Part shown: positions 20,656-58,464 of the stretch, piece after piece
How positions within the stretch are numbered: the first letter of the stretch is position 1
Layout of the letters: every line of letters starts with the position of its first letter
NCBI GenBank assembly: GCA_009760855.2
Contig: WPIO01000065.1
Span: 819,001 to 883,000, forward strand
Source of the DNA: Cristatella mucedo
Lineage: Eukaryota > Bryozoa > Phylactolaemata > Cristatellidae
Direction of reading: 5' to 3'
DNA: 64,000 nucleotides
Made by a program: the position numbers and the translations under genes
The notes under the pieces: model-generated
Databases searched by the model: none
Seen by the model: the letters and a program-made list of their open reading frames with translations, nothing else
Told to the model about the DNA's origin: nothing

Positions 20656-20968
20656 ATCCCCTGACCTGACCGCATTTAAAAGGAACCTAAAAACACACCT
20701 ATTTAGGACAGCATTTAGTGGGTCCCTGTGATTCGTCCTTGATGTGCTTATGCGTGCTGACACTGTGCATGCTGCCACTAACTACATTTGCATGCTGACC
20801 TTGTGCATGTCACCCCTAACCATATTATTCATTTCGTTTGTTTTTCAAGCATGATTTTACTTACCATTCAATTGCATTTCACTTTACAGCAAATGTAAAG
20901 CGCCTAGAGAGAGATTAAGTTCTCCGAGGGCGCTTTATCAAGTGAATTTTTATTATTATTATTTCCGT
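20655..20968 (+). mobile_element. L2 family A 3' end, well preserved
   Basis: Runs from ATCCCCTGACCTGACCGC through the 3' UTR (GCATGCTGACCTTGTGCATG) to the hairpin AAGCGCCTAGAGAGAGATTAAG ... CGAGGGCGCTTT and a terminal TTATTATTATT microsatellite. It is the cleanest example of this family's 3' end in the window. Confidence 0.85.
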
Positions 20969-20969
20969 A

Positions 20970-21699
20970 CCCAAGAACCCCTGTGACCTCACGTCACCAC
21001 TCATGCCGTAGGTCCGACCTCGGCCTAGCCGGTGACCCTAACCCTCATTATAGCAGCCCGGTCCCAGCCAACCGAACCCAGCCTGGGTACACTTTCATTA
21101 AAAAATATCAGAAGTGCGAGTATGTCTGCAATAAATATTTCAATTTATCAACACATATAGTTTCGAATGCCAGTTTGTCTGTACACACAAATCACAAACG
21201 TCACTCTTACGTTGTGCCCGCTGCGATATTTATAGCACTACCACGAGTCTACACCTATAGCGAGTGTTACGTCAAAAATAATACAGAGAATAATTTACTG
21301 CTCTGCATATGCTTACATTGTTATTGCTGAAATGAAACTTTGGATTGAGCCTTGAATTATTAAACAGTAATAAGTAGGCTTTTAATCGGTACGTTATTTA
21401 ATTACCTATGCAAAAGCTATGAGATAACTGTTCATCTTTCTTTTTATTTATTACGCTTCAGGAATGTTGAAAACAGATTTTAGTAAAGTTTCTTGAACGA
21501 ACTAAAGTCAACGATTTTTCGCGTCTACGTACTAGTTACAAGTAGTAGCTCCAGTAGGCTGCGTGGCATCGAAAGCTTTTCATACTCGACTATGTAAGTC
21601 AGCACGTCAAATAAGTCGCAATTCAGGGACCCTTTATCTCCAGTAAGTGTCAATATATATTCACAGACGCTTGTCTTTGGAGGTCTAGCTTCCTTGAAG
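20970..21699. other. Intergenic, nothing recognised
   Basis: AT-rich sequence with no recognised gene or repeat. The ORF at 20983-21330 has no family resemblance. Confidence 0.35.
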
Positions 21700-21770
21700 C
21701 ACATGCAAAGGACCTAGAAAGAGATTAAGTTCTCTGAGGGTGCTACGCAAATGTATTATTATTATTATAT
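21700..21770 (+). mobile_element. L2 3' hairpin and ATT tail remnant
   Basis: GGACCTAGAAAGAGATTAAG and TTCTCTGAGGGTGCTACGC followed by ATTATTATTATT match the family-A terminus. Confidence 0.65.
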
Positions 21771-21969
21771 TCATAGCGTTGAGAAATCTGACCGACATCG
21801 ATGGAGGGTTGCAGGCATAGACCTTCAGCCGTGACGTGTAACTGTCATAGGGCGCTCAGAGCATTACTGAACTACAGACACAGGCACACGGCCTTTGGCG
21901 CACCTGCTGTGTAGCTCAAAGCCAAGTGCTCAACTTCCTGCCTTCTTTATCCGTAGAGAACAACTGACT

Positions 21970-22165
21970 GAACTTTGGGCAGCTGAAGTAGTACTTAGCA
22001 TGGAAGTACCAACTCAGCACGGTTGGAAAAGACGCTCCATTGTTGGCAGCACGAGATTATATGTCGTTGCGTCAGAATTGTGGTAGTGAGTTCCACCGAC
22101 TCCACTGACCTTCAGAGCAAATGCCAATCACCAACGGCCTTGAAGCATAGTGATAGAATAATTAC
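21970..22165 (-). mobile_element. LINE family B fragment
   Basis: AGCTGAAGTAGTACTTAGCA, GTTGGCAGCACGAGATTA and CGTCAGAATTGTGGTAGTGA match the minus-oriented family-B segment at 3140-3245. Degenerate. Confidence 0.5.
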
Positions 22166-22254
22166 ATTTACGGTATATAGGTGACCTAAGGGCACGAGGA
22201 TGCTGAAATCGGTTCAGCAGTCTGTTCGTTGCTCTCAGAGCCAGTAACTATCTA

Positions 22255-22505
22255 CCAACTGACTTCACGACATCTCTTGACATGACGACATGTAAACACA
22301 AACTAGACACGCACCTGTTTCTCACAGCATTTGCTGGGTCTCCGTAACTTGACGGTTTCGCTAATGAGTGCTTGCACGGCGAACATTCTCACTTAACTAC
22401 CTGAAAAGGAAGCAGGTCAATACCTGCTTCTTCTTCAGGTAGGTAAAGTGCCTACAGAGTCATTTAGTTCTCCTGGGGTATCATGCAAATGGCTTATTAA
22501 TATTG
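22255..22505 (+). mobile_element. Degenerate L2 family A 3' end
   Basis: CTTGACATGACGACATGTAA, CACGCACCTGTTT and GCTGGGTCTCCGTAACTTG, ending at AAGTGCCTACAGAGTCATTTAG, parallel 20665-20935. Confidence 0.5.
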
Positions 22506-22509
22506 CTGT

Positions 22510-23589
22510 TAATGTTATGCTGATTTAAAAATGATATCGGGAAAAGCCGTAGCCGCTCAGAGCTGGAGCTATCGAAAGAGTTGGAACTCTCGGAGCGCCT
22601 CCTCCTCGAGGTCTGTCAAAGGCAACTCTAGATGCAGAGCCTCAATCCACAGCCTGATTCAAGGGCAAGGCCATCGCACACGCGGCTCTTCAACTCTTTC
22701 TGAATATAATTAGAAGGGTCATTTCGGAAAACCTGACACTCTGCGACGAACGAGTGCTGCCCAGGAGGCGTGCTGCAAACTGGTTCATTTTGCACCAGTT
22801 TGCCCCCATCTTTGAATGCACTGCTTGCCTCTAGAGAAATAGTTTTTAAGCAGCGCTTCCAAGATTCGCCACCTGGAAGAGCTCTTTGGCCCTTCAGAAA
22901 TGAATATAGAGAATAACTTTTCCCCCAAAATCGTACTGTTCCAGCCGTTTGAGTCGTATCCAAGAAAATGTGATGGTCCGCCTAGGGAGAAACAGTTTAA
23001 AGCTGCACTCCGACCAACCTGGATATGAAATAGACAAAGGAGTAATTAATCGCAGCTTCAATCGCAAGCCCATGGTGGGTTTTAATATAACAACAAACTG
23101 AATATGGAACTGACTGAATATGGAGCTGACGAAGAAATATTGCTTTAATCGCAAGCCCAGGCTGGACTGTAATAACAGATTAAAAATTTTATTTGGCCTC
23201 CACCGAGGCACATAACGAAAGCAAATGACGACCTGAATACAGCAGCACTTCGACTCGGTCACGAGCGATCACTGTGCCGCACGGTAGAAGCGTCTTTCAT
23301 AGAAACATGATTGGCAAATACCACTTCGCGCGAAGACTGGGGTTCGCTGCAGCTTCAACTGAAGAATGGCACGCAATAAAGAAAATCGAAGTCTTCTTCT
23401 TACCTAGAAGAAGTGAGGGGGCCACTGAAGATGCCTGGGCCTAGTACTGCGCCGGCTCGCCGTATCCGACATGCAGCACCCCGATGGGTGAGCCCGAATA
23501 CAGCGTTGACACAACGGGTGAGCAGGAATGAAGCTTTCATACAACAACATTGCTAAGTAGTTGGCAGTGCCTAGGATGAGTCATGACAG
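22510..23589. other. Region downstream of BBS7, no second gene seen
   Basis: It should contain the BBS7 3' UTR near 23589. A direct repeat of about 18 bp with AATCGCAAGCCCA occurs at about 23056 and 23146. A minus-strand AATAAA near 23190 is a weak polyadenylation candidate. Confidence 0.35.
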
Positions 23590-49243
<25,654 letters not shown>

Positions 49244-49604
49244 TTTGTAATATAGTGCCAAACGACTGGCCAAGGTATTGGAGAGAGACCAACGACGCGC
49301 CTGGTAGGCGGCAGTTGCAACGCTGCGCCCTCCTCTTTACGAAGCGTGTTGTGGAAAGAAGCAGTGAAAATTATTTGGTAAGTTTTAGCAGGCCGAAGAA
49401 AATATACTAACTAGAAACGACCTTCTCGGCGAGCATTTCACGCAAGTGCCGCTACCCCACCGTGGGCGCCCGCTGCCGGTATTTCCGCTTCTAATGCGCA
49501 CGCGCGGCGTGCTGTTGCCAGGTAAGAAATAAAAACAGTGAGGCTGTCCGGGCGGCCCTCCGGCGGGCCTCGGCAGCCCAGCTTGGCGGATCCCTCCTCA
49601 GCAA
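49244..49604. promoter_or_regulatory. Shared bidirectional promoter region of BBS7 and DRC9
   Basis: The two start codons (49243 on minus, 49605 on plus) are about 361 bp apart. The interval is GC- and CpG-rich on the DRC9 side and free of recognisable repeats. It contains an X-box-like RFX site at 49514-49526. Both products act in cilia, which makes joint RFX control likely. Confidence 0.65.
49514..49526 (+). promoter_or_regulatory. X-box-like RFX site
   Basis: GTTGCC-A-GGTAAG fits the RFX consensus GTNRCC(N0-3)RGYAAC at 11 of 12 positions. It lies about 80 bp before the DRC9 ATG and 270 bp before that of BBS7. The same bases (CCAG|GTAAGA) also look like a splice donor, so an untranslated first exon is an alternative reading. 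Confidence 0.45.
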
Positions 49605-49855
49605 ATGGCAGACGAATCTTTAGACAGCCAGCGGCTGCTGAGGGTCGCTGGCAGCAGTAGAAGCACCAGAAGCGGGGCGCTGAGCACACTGAAGGGCTAT
49701 GAGGCGCTCTGCACGTCGACGATCTTGGCAGACACGGCCGACCAGCTGGCCATACTCGGGGCCGTCATGCCAGACAGCTACGAGAAAAGGGCCGACGCCG
49801 GAAAGGTAAAGGAGCAGTCGCGTACACATTCTCTCTCTCTCCCTTACTCTCTCTT

Positions 49856-49921
<66 letters not shown>

Positions 49922-50594
49922 CTCTCTCTTCCCTCTCCTTCACGTTCTCTCCTCATACCTCTTCTCACTCCTCCCTCTCTCATCAATTATCTCTCCTTCC
50001 TCCCTCTCTCTATCCATCTTACTCTCTCTTCCTTCCTCTCTCTTCTATCTCTTCATCCCTACTCTCCCTCTATCTCCTCACAAAAGTCTCTCCTCTCTCT
50101 CTCGCTCTTACCTCTTGACTCTATCTCCTCTTTCTTCTCCCTCTCATCTCCCCTCTCTCTCTCCTTTCCTTTTTCTCTTTCTCTCTCTCCCTCCCCCCTC
50201 TCCCTATAGTCTCTCCCCTCCTCGTACGCGGCCCGCGCCTCTCTCTGCTCTCTCGTGGCCTGGCCCCCCTCTCTCCTCTCTCTTTCTCTCTCTCTCCTTC
50301 TCTCTCTCCCTCTCTCCCCTTTTCTCTCCCCTTCTCTCCCTTCGCTCCCTCTCTCTTCCGTCTCTCCTGCTCTCTCTCCCCTCTTCCTCTCTCTCCCTCT
50401 CTACTCCCTCTCTCGCTCACTCTTCTCTCCCTCTCTCTCCCTCTCTCGCCTCTCTCCCTCTCTCTCCCTCTCTCTCCTCTACCCTCCTCTCTCCTCTCTC
50501 TCCCTCTATCTCCCTCTCTTCCCCTCTGCTCTCTCTCTCCTCTCCTCTCATCCCCTCTCTCTCTCTCTCTCTCCCTCTCTCTCCCTCTCTCTCC

Positions 50595-50626
<32 letters not shown>

Positions 50627-50689
50627 CCTCTCTCTCCCTCTCTCTCCCTCTCTCTCCCTCTCTCTCCCCTCTCTCTCCCTCTCTCTCCC

Positions 50690-50729
<40 letters not shown>

Positions 50730-50790
50730 CCTCTCTCTCTCTCTCCCTTAATCCCTCAATCTCTCTCTCCCTCTCCCTCAATCTCTTTCT

Positions 50791-50846
<56 letters not shown>

Positions 50847-52695
50847 TCTCTAAGCCTTCTACCGGTACCGTAGCTCCGATTACCTTTTACAGGCAGTCCT
50901 GGCTGCCTCTGCTTTAGCTATTAGCGCTATGTCTCTCCCCTGCCACAAATGGCTCCTTTTGCTCCAGACCACCTCTGCAGTTTTTCCCCATTCAATTTAC
51001 TTCCTTCACTTTACTTCCTTTACTTTTTTTCCTTTCTTTATCAGTCAGCTCGTAAGCTTGAGTCATTCTTTTCCCATAGCAATATCAGTAACCATGCTAC
51101 TTTTGGCGTTACCATGCCGAGCCATGTATTGTGTACTAGATGCGTTCGTATGTAGCATCGAATCGTAGCTAGCCGTTTTATTGCTTGCGGCGGATCTAGT
51201 TCGGCATTCTTTTGAGCGATGCAGCTAGGCACTTGCTTAGGGGCCAAATCTCCGAGGAGTGACCGCTGTCCCACGACCTTACCCCAGCCAGCCAATCGTT
51301 GCTGGAGGCACGTCCCATTCGGGGCGTCCCCGCCTGGCTTACGAGACAGCTGACTGACGACCCAAGCCACGCCCCTTGATGAATCTCTCTAGAACTTTAT
51401 TACCAGTAAAGGGAATCCTGCAAAGGAAGAGGGACGTCAATCGCACAAGCAAAAATGCAAAAGTGACTTCCGAGGTTTAGCGAGTTGGAGTTTTACCTCG
51501 GGTCTTTGAGGTAGACTCTTATCAAGGCAATGCACTTGTGGTTCGAGGCCTTTAATAAATTTAATTTCAAAATAGGAGAACTCTGCCACTCATTAAATGC
51601 TTTTTAAATGCTCCTGGCTATCCACGCCTCACTTCTGGGCATTTTCAGCTGTATTTTCTTCGCTGCGTTAAGTTTCTCTTGATTTGATTGTGCGGCGGCC
51701 TATGCTATCCTTGCAGATAGTCGGGGGCGAGATAGGCCATCTTGTCGACAACCAGCAAAGACTGGATGACAAGTACGAGAAGCTCATGACAGACCGGCGA
51801 GGCTCGGCGACGGTCAAGCCGCAAAACAAAGCGGACGCAGAACAGACCGGACGCGAGCTTAGACACGCTACGCTCGCGTTCACGCGTAACATCAAGCAGA
51901 ACCCTCTGACGTCTGATAACATGACGAAGCTGCAGGCCGATCGGTGAGCATGCCGAAAAGCAGCTGTCGCAGCGCAGGGGGGACGCTTTTGTCCATAAAC
52001 TGCACCATAAGTCCACGAGCGGCGAGCACCTCGCGAACGAGACTTGTGCAAGTGCCACCGCTGCAGTCTGGAGGAGATTCCTGCGCCGATTGCAGGTGGT
52101 TCCTGGAGAAGATCGTCGTGCTGTGCGTATCGGAGCTGTTCGATCACAACACGTTCCACACTTTGGTGGAGCACGTCAAGGGAGAGAAGCTCAAGAAGCA
52201 GAAGCTTCAAGAGACAATCATTCAGTAAGTCTCTCTCTCGTACCGAACAGACTGCGTAGCCTCGATGGAGGCCGCAAGCCGACAGTAGCGCCACGACCGC
52301 GAGAGCGGTGGCGCTCTTGTCGGCTAGGTCACGCAGCGCTGTTTGAGCACGGCGCTAATTGAGCACGTGCTAGAACCCGGCGCCCACACGCGTCCTCGCC
52401 GATCGAGACCACTTTTTTCTCTCACGAGCATTCTAAGAGCTACCAGTTTGAGAGCCTTAGACGCAGCTGATATCCGCTCTCAAAAAATGATCAACGCCGA
52501 ATGGTGTCCAGATGCGACTCGTCGGGGGGCGGGGCGACGTGGAAAGTTGGCGACGATCGTCGGGTCGGTCGCCGAAGCAACTGCGTTTGCGCACTTCGAT
52601 CGCGAGGCTGCGCCATTTTCAAGGTTTTCGTGTACCGTGAAACGAGATGTGTGCTCCGAGAATGCCAGGCGAGCAAACGCACCGCGCCGATACCC

Positions 52696-52735
<40 letters not shown>

Positions 52736-54405
52736 GCTAATAACTGCGCATCGTCTCGGGTTTCTACGCCCAATCCAGTGATCCGCAATGGCGCTTCGAC
52801 TACTAGTAAGCCTCTTCATCAACTAGGAGAATCGAGCAGCTCTGCCTTCATCGCGTGCGAGGAGAGCCGCCAAAGCGAGTGCTTGTCCGTCTATGCAGCC
52901 GACAGTGCCCTCAAGCAAATGCGACTTCGTTTCAGGGAAGAGGAAGGAAGGAAAAAGATCAAGAGCTTGCAGTCGCAGCTGGTCGATGTCAAGAAAGAGC
53001 GCGAAAACGAAATCCAGCGAAGGAACGAGATGATAGCGCACCTCAAGGATCAGCTTCAGGAAATGAAAGCCAAGACGAGCATGGAGAAGAAGTACGTTCG
53101 GAAGTGCGCCGACGTCAGCGTCTGCCAGACTCAGAAGCAGGTGAACATGTCGGAGAAGGAGCTTCGAGACGAAATTCAGGTGAGCGCGCAGACCAGCGAT
53201 GCGTGCGAAGCGCCGACAGAAGCGACGCAGCCGTCTCGCGCAAACGCATTCGGCCAATGTCTTCCGCCCGCTTGGCCCGCGACGCGGCGGCGGCGGCGGC
53301 AGCGGCGGTGGCGGCGAGCGTCGCCGAGTGGCGCGACCCCCGAGCTGCCGCCGTCCGCTCGAGCGACGGCTCTTGGCCTCGGCGGCGGCGGAGCGGTGCC
53401 GCGTTGAGAAGATGGAAGACGCGCGCGCCGCTGGTAGGGACGACTCGCGAGCTGCGGCGGCGGCCGTTTCATCGCCCTTGAGCGCCTGCCTTCTGCTGCA
53501 GAGCCTGACCAAGCAGATCGACGACGAAACGAGGGCGCACGCCGAAATATCGCAGTACCTCAAAACGCACCAGACCACGCTCGAGCAGCAGGTGGACTCG
53601 TGGATGGAGAAGTACGAGAAGGACGTGGAGCGCAAGCAGCACGACCTTGACGTGCTCAAGACCTCCAAGGCCAAAGACCTCGAACGCCTGCAGGAGCTAT
53701 CCAAGCTGGTGCGCGCGCCGAGCCGCAGCCAGCGCCGCCGAATCGCGCGCCGCTCGCTCGCTCGCGCGCGCGCGACCGCCAGTCAGCCAGCCAGCCAGCC
53801 AGACGCGCGTCTGCTAGCCGGCCGTTGAAGAGAGCCATCCGGGGCCTCTTGCGAGCTGCCCGGCGCTGCGCTGCGCTGCGACGGAGGGGGAAAAAGCACA
53901 AGAGCCAAGCGTCGCACCGCTCGCATCCATCCGCGTCACAAAGCGGCGGCCGCGGTCGCTTTGCAGTACGCGGAGTACGAGCAGGTCGTGGTCGAAGAAA
54001 GGATAGAGAAGGAGAAGCAGCGACGAAAGCTCGATCAGGAAGCGATCGAGTTGAAAGCAGCCACTCGGGTAAATCGTCGCGCCGCGGGCGCTTGCTCGGC
54101 GGCGGCGCCTGCACGCGGCGCGGTCTGCGCGAGAGCCCGCGCTGCGGCGGCGGCGGGCTTAAGCGGAAGAGCGGCCGATCTCGGGACGCTCGCTATCGCG
54201 ATCGCGCTGGCGGCGGCGGCGCGCGGCGGCGGCGCGCGGCGGCGGAGAATCGCAGCGGCAGCGGTGGGTGCGCTGTTGCGATTCTATGCAGCTCCAATCG
54301 TGGTGGCGAGGCGTCATGGTGCGCAGGGGCTTCGGCGCTTTCGCGAAGAAAAAGAAGGGCGGCAAGAAAGGAAAGAAGTCGGGCAAGAAGAAGAAGAAGA
54401 AGTAG
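49605..54405 (+). CDS. DRC9/IQCG: Dynein regulatory complex protein 9 (IQ motif containing G), complete
   Basis: Seven coding exons: 49605-49805, 51717-51943, 52096-52224, 52936-53179, 53502-53708, 53967-54068 and 54292-54405 (1224 nt, 407 aa; human is somewhat longer). All introns are GT-AG with phase maintained. The N-terminal part contains [17 protein letters not shown]. Exons 2-3 hold the conserved [15 protein letters not shown] and [16 protein letters not shown]...[10 protein letters not shown]. Exons 4-6 form long coiled coils ([80 protein letters not shown]). The last exon has a short IQ-like, calmodulin-binding stretch ([17 protein letters not shown]) and a lysine-rich end. The family is a nexin-dynein regulatory complex subunit needed for motile cilia and flagella. 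AATAAA at 54510-54515 fits its polyadenylation signal. Confidence 0.92.
49826..50850. repeat. 1-kb polypyrimidine (CT/CCT) tract in DRC9 intron 1
   Basis: Nearly all C/T on the plus strand, with pure CT at about 49860-49915 and about 50795-50840 and mixed CCCTCTCT units between. A few A/G breaks occur, with an ordinary patch at about 50215-50265. The long Ser-Leu-Pro reading that continues DRC9 exon 1 here is an artefact of intron read-through. Confidence 0.95.
52699..52736. repeat. (GCC)n trinucleotide repeat in DRC9 intron 3
   Basis: About 12 GCC units on the plus strand within a CpG-rich intron. Confidence 0.9.
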
Positions 54406-54509
54406 CAGCAGCAGCGCGAATCGCTGGCTTCGGCGCCGCGGCGGCTCGCGTCCGCCGTGCGGAGCGGGCGCCCAATGGGAGCGCACGCTTCGCTGTCGGG
54501 TTTTTCGTA

Positions 54510-54515
54510 AATAAA
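54510..54515 (+). terminator. Polyadenylation signal of DRC9
   Basis: AATAAA about 105 nt after the DRC9 stop codon. A reasonable 3' UTR length and no competing signal before it. Confidence 0.65.
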
Positions 54516-54817
54516 GCGCACCGTCGTCTCTGGCGCGAGCACTGCTAGCCGCAGCGGACGGAAAAGCGTTGGCTGGCGGCGTCGAGTCGCAGCGATCCAG
54601 CCGTTCGGAAAGGTTGGATGGGTAGGGAGGGGGGAGAGGAAGCTGCGGCGTTGCAAGCAGCGTCAATGTCGAGCGTCTTAAGGTTTGGCGAGTCGCAGAC
54701 GGATTTTGATACGGAAGGGAGACGCTTACTGCAGATTTAGCGATACCCGCATGCCATCAGACGTGCACCGTTTCGTGACAGCACGAGTTGACAGCACTCG
54801 AGTTGCAGAATATCAGT

Positions 54818-55038
<221 letters not shown>

Positions 55039-55039
55039 C

Positions 55040-55485
55040 AGTTGTAGAATATTGTATAAAGCGTGCGACCTTTTGTGTGAGTGGGGTCATGCACTTGAGC
55101 CATGGGGAAAAGTGGTCCAGCCCAAAAGTAACAAAAGTACGGTGCAAAGAAGATTGGCTGGATGATCAAAGTGAACGTATTGTATTGATCATCGATAACT
55201 AAAAAGGAGTGATTTCTGGAACGCAGTATCGAGAGAAAATGTATAAGGTTCAAAATAAAGCAAGTCTCGATAGGGGGGCACAAATATATTATTGCCAGAA
55301 TTGGTAGCTTGGTGCTGACATTAGTTCAGTACAAGATATTCAAAGGACGACAAGCACAAAATCGGTAGCCTCCTGTTTTTAATAACAGTCATGTTCAGCC
55401 AGTATTTCTGACTCGTAATCCGGAGGCAACTTGCAGGTATAGTCTGCTGAGATCTGGCTTGACATGTTGAAACTACCGCAGTCAA
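55040..55485. other. Intergenic, nothing recognised
   Basis: No gene or repeat recognised between the AT microsatellite and the next LINE. Confidence 0.35.
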
Positions 55486-55489
55486 GTCT

Positions 55490-55965
55490 TCCTACTTTTA
55501 ACTAGTCAACTTTGCAAACAATTCTCGCTTGCTTAGATAAGGACGCTGCAGACACACTGGTCAACCCATTCCTGACATCCCGACTAGACTTCTACGACTC
55601 TCTCCTTGTAAGTCCTCACAAAAGTGCATTGCAAAACTCGGCAGCAACGCTTACCTGCCGCAAATGCCGAAACTGTCACGTTACGCCACTGCTCACCACT
55701 GTGCGCTGGCTGCCTATCAAGCAGAGCACCGACTTCACGATCCTGTCACCCACCTTTTGGTTCCTCCATATTTTCTTGATCCGACCCACCCATCTGACTT
55801 AGTTTCACATCGGGCTTATCAATCTACCATCCACTCTTCCGGTTCTGGCCGATTACGAGTAAAGCCCTCGAGTAAACTTCCGATCTCTCGCAGACAGTCA
55901 GTGCCTTCAGTTTCTACGCTCCCAAAGCTCGAAAAGAATCGTCCGGTTCCATAGATATGACATCG
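55490..55965 (+). mobile_element. L2 family A LINE C-terminal fragment
   Basis: 55512-55802 reads LACLDKDAADTLVNPFLTSR, LDFYDSLL, LQNSAATLTCRKCRNCHVTP and RWLPIKQSTDF, followed by the degenerate family end. No reverse transcriptase remains. Confidence 0.7.
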
Positions 55966-56342
55966 TCCGGTTCCATGCAGCCTTTCATTTTTCCGAGTAC
56001 ATTTTTCTTGTATGCTGCTAGACATTATGAAACCATGCACGTTATGACTGACAGCAACAACGAAATGCCTTTTTATGGCGTCCAAAAGGATCTTTTTACT
56101 TACGAGCTTTGCTTCCCTGTACACGATTGAGTGATTGTCACTAGCCGCGGTCCTGATAACCAGCGGCACTGAGTCGTTTCTATGCTGTTGCATGCTTGCT
56201 TGTGATTGTTGCATTTGATACCGGTGTGCCTCTGCAAGCTCACCTGAGCATGATACCTTGCTTTTTATTAACTACAATGTATTTCTTATTGGCTCTCTCG
56301 TAGAGTTTTAAAGCTCACGAATGGAGATGGAGTTCTCTTAGG

Positions 56343-58464
56343 GAAAGGCGTAGCAAGGGGTGGGCAGGGGGCGACAGATGACCCCGCGTGCCAAGGCGAA
56401 GGGAGCACCAAAAGCAAAGTGGATTGTGCATATTTCTAAAATATTTTTCAGTGAGAATACCAATCTTGGTTTCAAGAAAGTCCTCGTTTCAACGGACTTG
56501 ACTTTTACTGGCTGGCCTAGTTAAGCATGTTTACAGACTTTGACCAAGCTGTAGCTTGACTCTGGGTGCTTGACCGAAGGGGCTTTAGCCACCGAGTATT
56601 CGACAGGCTCTCGCAGCGAAACAAGCACACGGCCCTCCGTCGGCGTTCCAACTGCCCTCCCCGTCCGCTCACCCCATCCTGCCTACCTACACAGGCGGGC
56701 TGCCAGCGGGCCAAGGGCGAGCCAGCGTGTGCCGTGGCTGAGCGCCGACGCACTATTAGGCCACACAAGCCAGGCTTACTTAACTGGCTGTGCTACGACA
56801 ACGCAGCAGTAGGCTGGAGCCAGAGAATGAAGGTACCTTAAAGTGAGTGGCAGAACCTTGAATTTAATACGCTGCTTGACTGGGAGCCAGTGCAGGTCGG
56901 CGAGAAGTGGTGTGATGTAGCAACTGCGACGCTCATGACAGCCGAGCCTAGCTGCAGAGCTGTGCACCAACTATAAGCGCCTGACGCACAGCCTGTACAC
57001 CAGCAAGCAGTGAGTTATAGAAGTCGAGATGGGATTTCCCAATTGCATGGACCAATTTTGATGTAGTATTCCTGTTTAAACAAGCCTAAATTTCAGCAAT
57101 TCTTCAGGTGTCCAAAGGAGAAGACTGTCCCGAAATTAGAAGGCAATTTTTGTAAACTATGATAACCAAAGCTTGAACTTGGCAGAATTTCATGCTGCAA
57201 GACAAGATTCCGTTGTTATTATCTTTTTTGGAAAAAAGATAGCATATACTTATTCTTTTCAAGATCAACTCTGAGGTGGAAAGAACTGAAGAAAGTCTTC
57301 GCCTTCACTATCAAACGTGACTCTGCAACAAGGTGGAGTGCAAGAGTGGAGGCTGTGAAAACTGTCTATGGTGCATTGATCAGTGAGCATTGTAGGTCTT
57401 TTGGAGGAACTGTCTGAGGACAGATTTAGAAATTTGAAATGAAAAGTGAGGCCGGCAGTATCCTACGTCGTATTTTATGCTTTAACTTTTTGGCTCTGTT
57501 GGCATTTTGGTACAGCATCTCCAGGAAGATTGACCCCGTTCAGAAAAAACTGCAGGATCCAAAGTTGAACTTCAAAGACGCCTCTTGTGACCTTCGCTCT
57601 CCTGAGATTGAGTTGTTAAGACTTCGAGAAGATCTGTACCATGAGTCACTACTAGATGCCAAAAGGAGATGTGAATTGTGGGGAGCTACAGTTGAACGAA
57701 GAATCGGCGAAAGACACAGATGCCTGGTGAACTCTCTCAAGATTTTGGTCTCACAGCGGAGGAGAATATTTCAAAAATAATGTAGAACATCATAGACTAT
57801 CTCCGAAAAAAATTACAACTATATTTTCCGGCTCACAGATCTTGATGATAAATTTTGTTTCTTGTTGGAAATTGATCTTTTGAAGACACTTGACCAGACC
57901 AAACTCCGCTAGCAATGTTTAGATTTTGGAGGCTTCTATCGCTCAGACGTTGATGGAACAGAGTTGCACCACGAAATATGTGACTTTAAAAAACTTTTTG
58001 CTACTTGTCACAACTCGGCACTAAAGGCAGCACTGGAACTCATATCTTTCATTGTCATTTATGGAGATGTGTTGCCTAATTTGAGAGTTGCCATGCAAGT
58101 TCTTCTCACCATACACCATAGTTTTTTCCCTTGCCAATTGTGAACGTTCATTTTGAAAGGTGAAGATAATTCTGTCTTATTTGAGACCATCAATGTGGTA
58201 AGATCGACTCTTTGATTTGGCCTGGTTAAGCAGAGAGAAAGAAACACTGAAAATATTGACTTTCAAACTATAATAGACCAGTTTGTCACGTTCTAGGCCA
58301 GAAAAATTCACCTAAGTTAGAGCTGAGATAGCTATCATGTACTTTATTACAGTTAATACAACTCTCTCGACTCGATATTCCTGCTAGTGCTGCCATTTTG
58401 ACTAGGAATGATGCGACATTTGTAGCTTTGTCCCCGGGTGCCGAAAGGTCTCATTACACCTCTG
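56343..58464 (+). mobile_element. hAT element copy 1 with transposase remnant (ZMYM/DUF4371-like)
   Basis: Ends GAAAGGCGTAGC (left) and CATTACACCTCTG (right) are degenerate versions of the TIRs of copy 2. Flanks CTCTTAGG (56335-56342) and ATCCTAGG (58465-58472) agree at 6/8, as expected of an old hAT target duplication. The reading 57439-57780 matches hAT transposases of the zinc-finger-MYM-like group (ILCFNFLALLAFWYSISRKI, LQDPKLNFKDASCDLRSPEI, RLREDLYHESLLDAKRRCEL). Further on, ATCHNSALKAALELISF and GDVLPNLRVAMQVL come from the C-terminal part. It is interrupted by stops and by an L2 insertion at 56805-57095, so it is inactive. Confidence 0.75.
56805..57095 (-). mobile_element. L2 family A fragment inside hAT copy 1
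   Basis: The minus-strand reading has [32 protein letters not shown] and LRYLHSLAPAY, so it is family A C-terminal coding sequence. Both its ends join hAT sequence. Confidence 0.7.

Noticed and set aside
49605-50873. 422-codon ORF starting at the DRC9 ATG
   Set aside because: Only the first 67 codons are DRC9-like. The rest is Ser-Leu-Pro from the polypyrimidine tract after a good GTAAAG donor, so it is intron read-through.
52343-53407. 354-codon ORF as a separate gene
   Set aside because: It merges intron 3 of DRC9 (with a GCC repeat), true exon 4 and part of intron 4. Only 52936-53179 is supported.
52823-53704. 293-codon minus-strand ORF
   Set aside because: It is the antisense shadow of DRC9 exons 4-5 and GC-rich introns.
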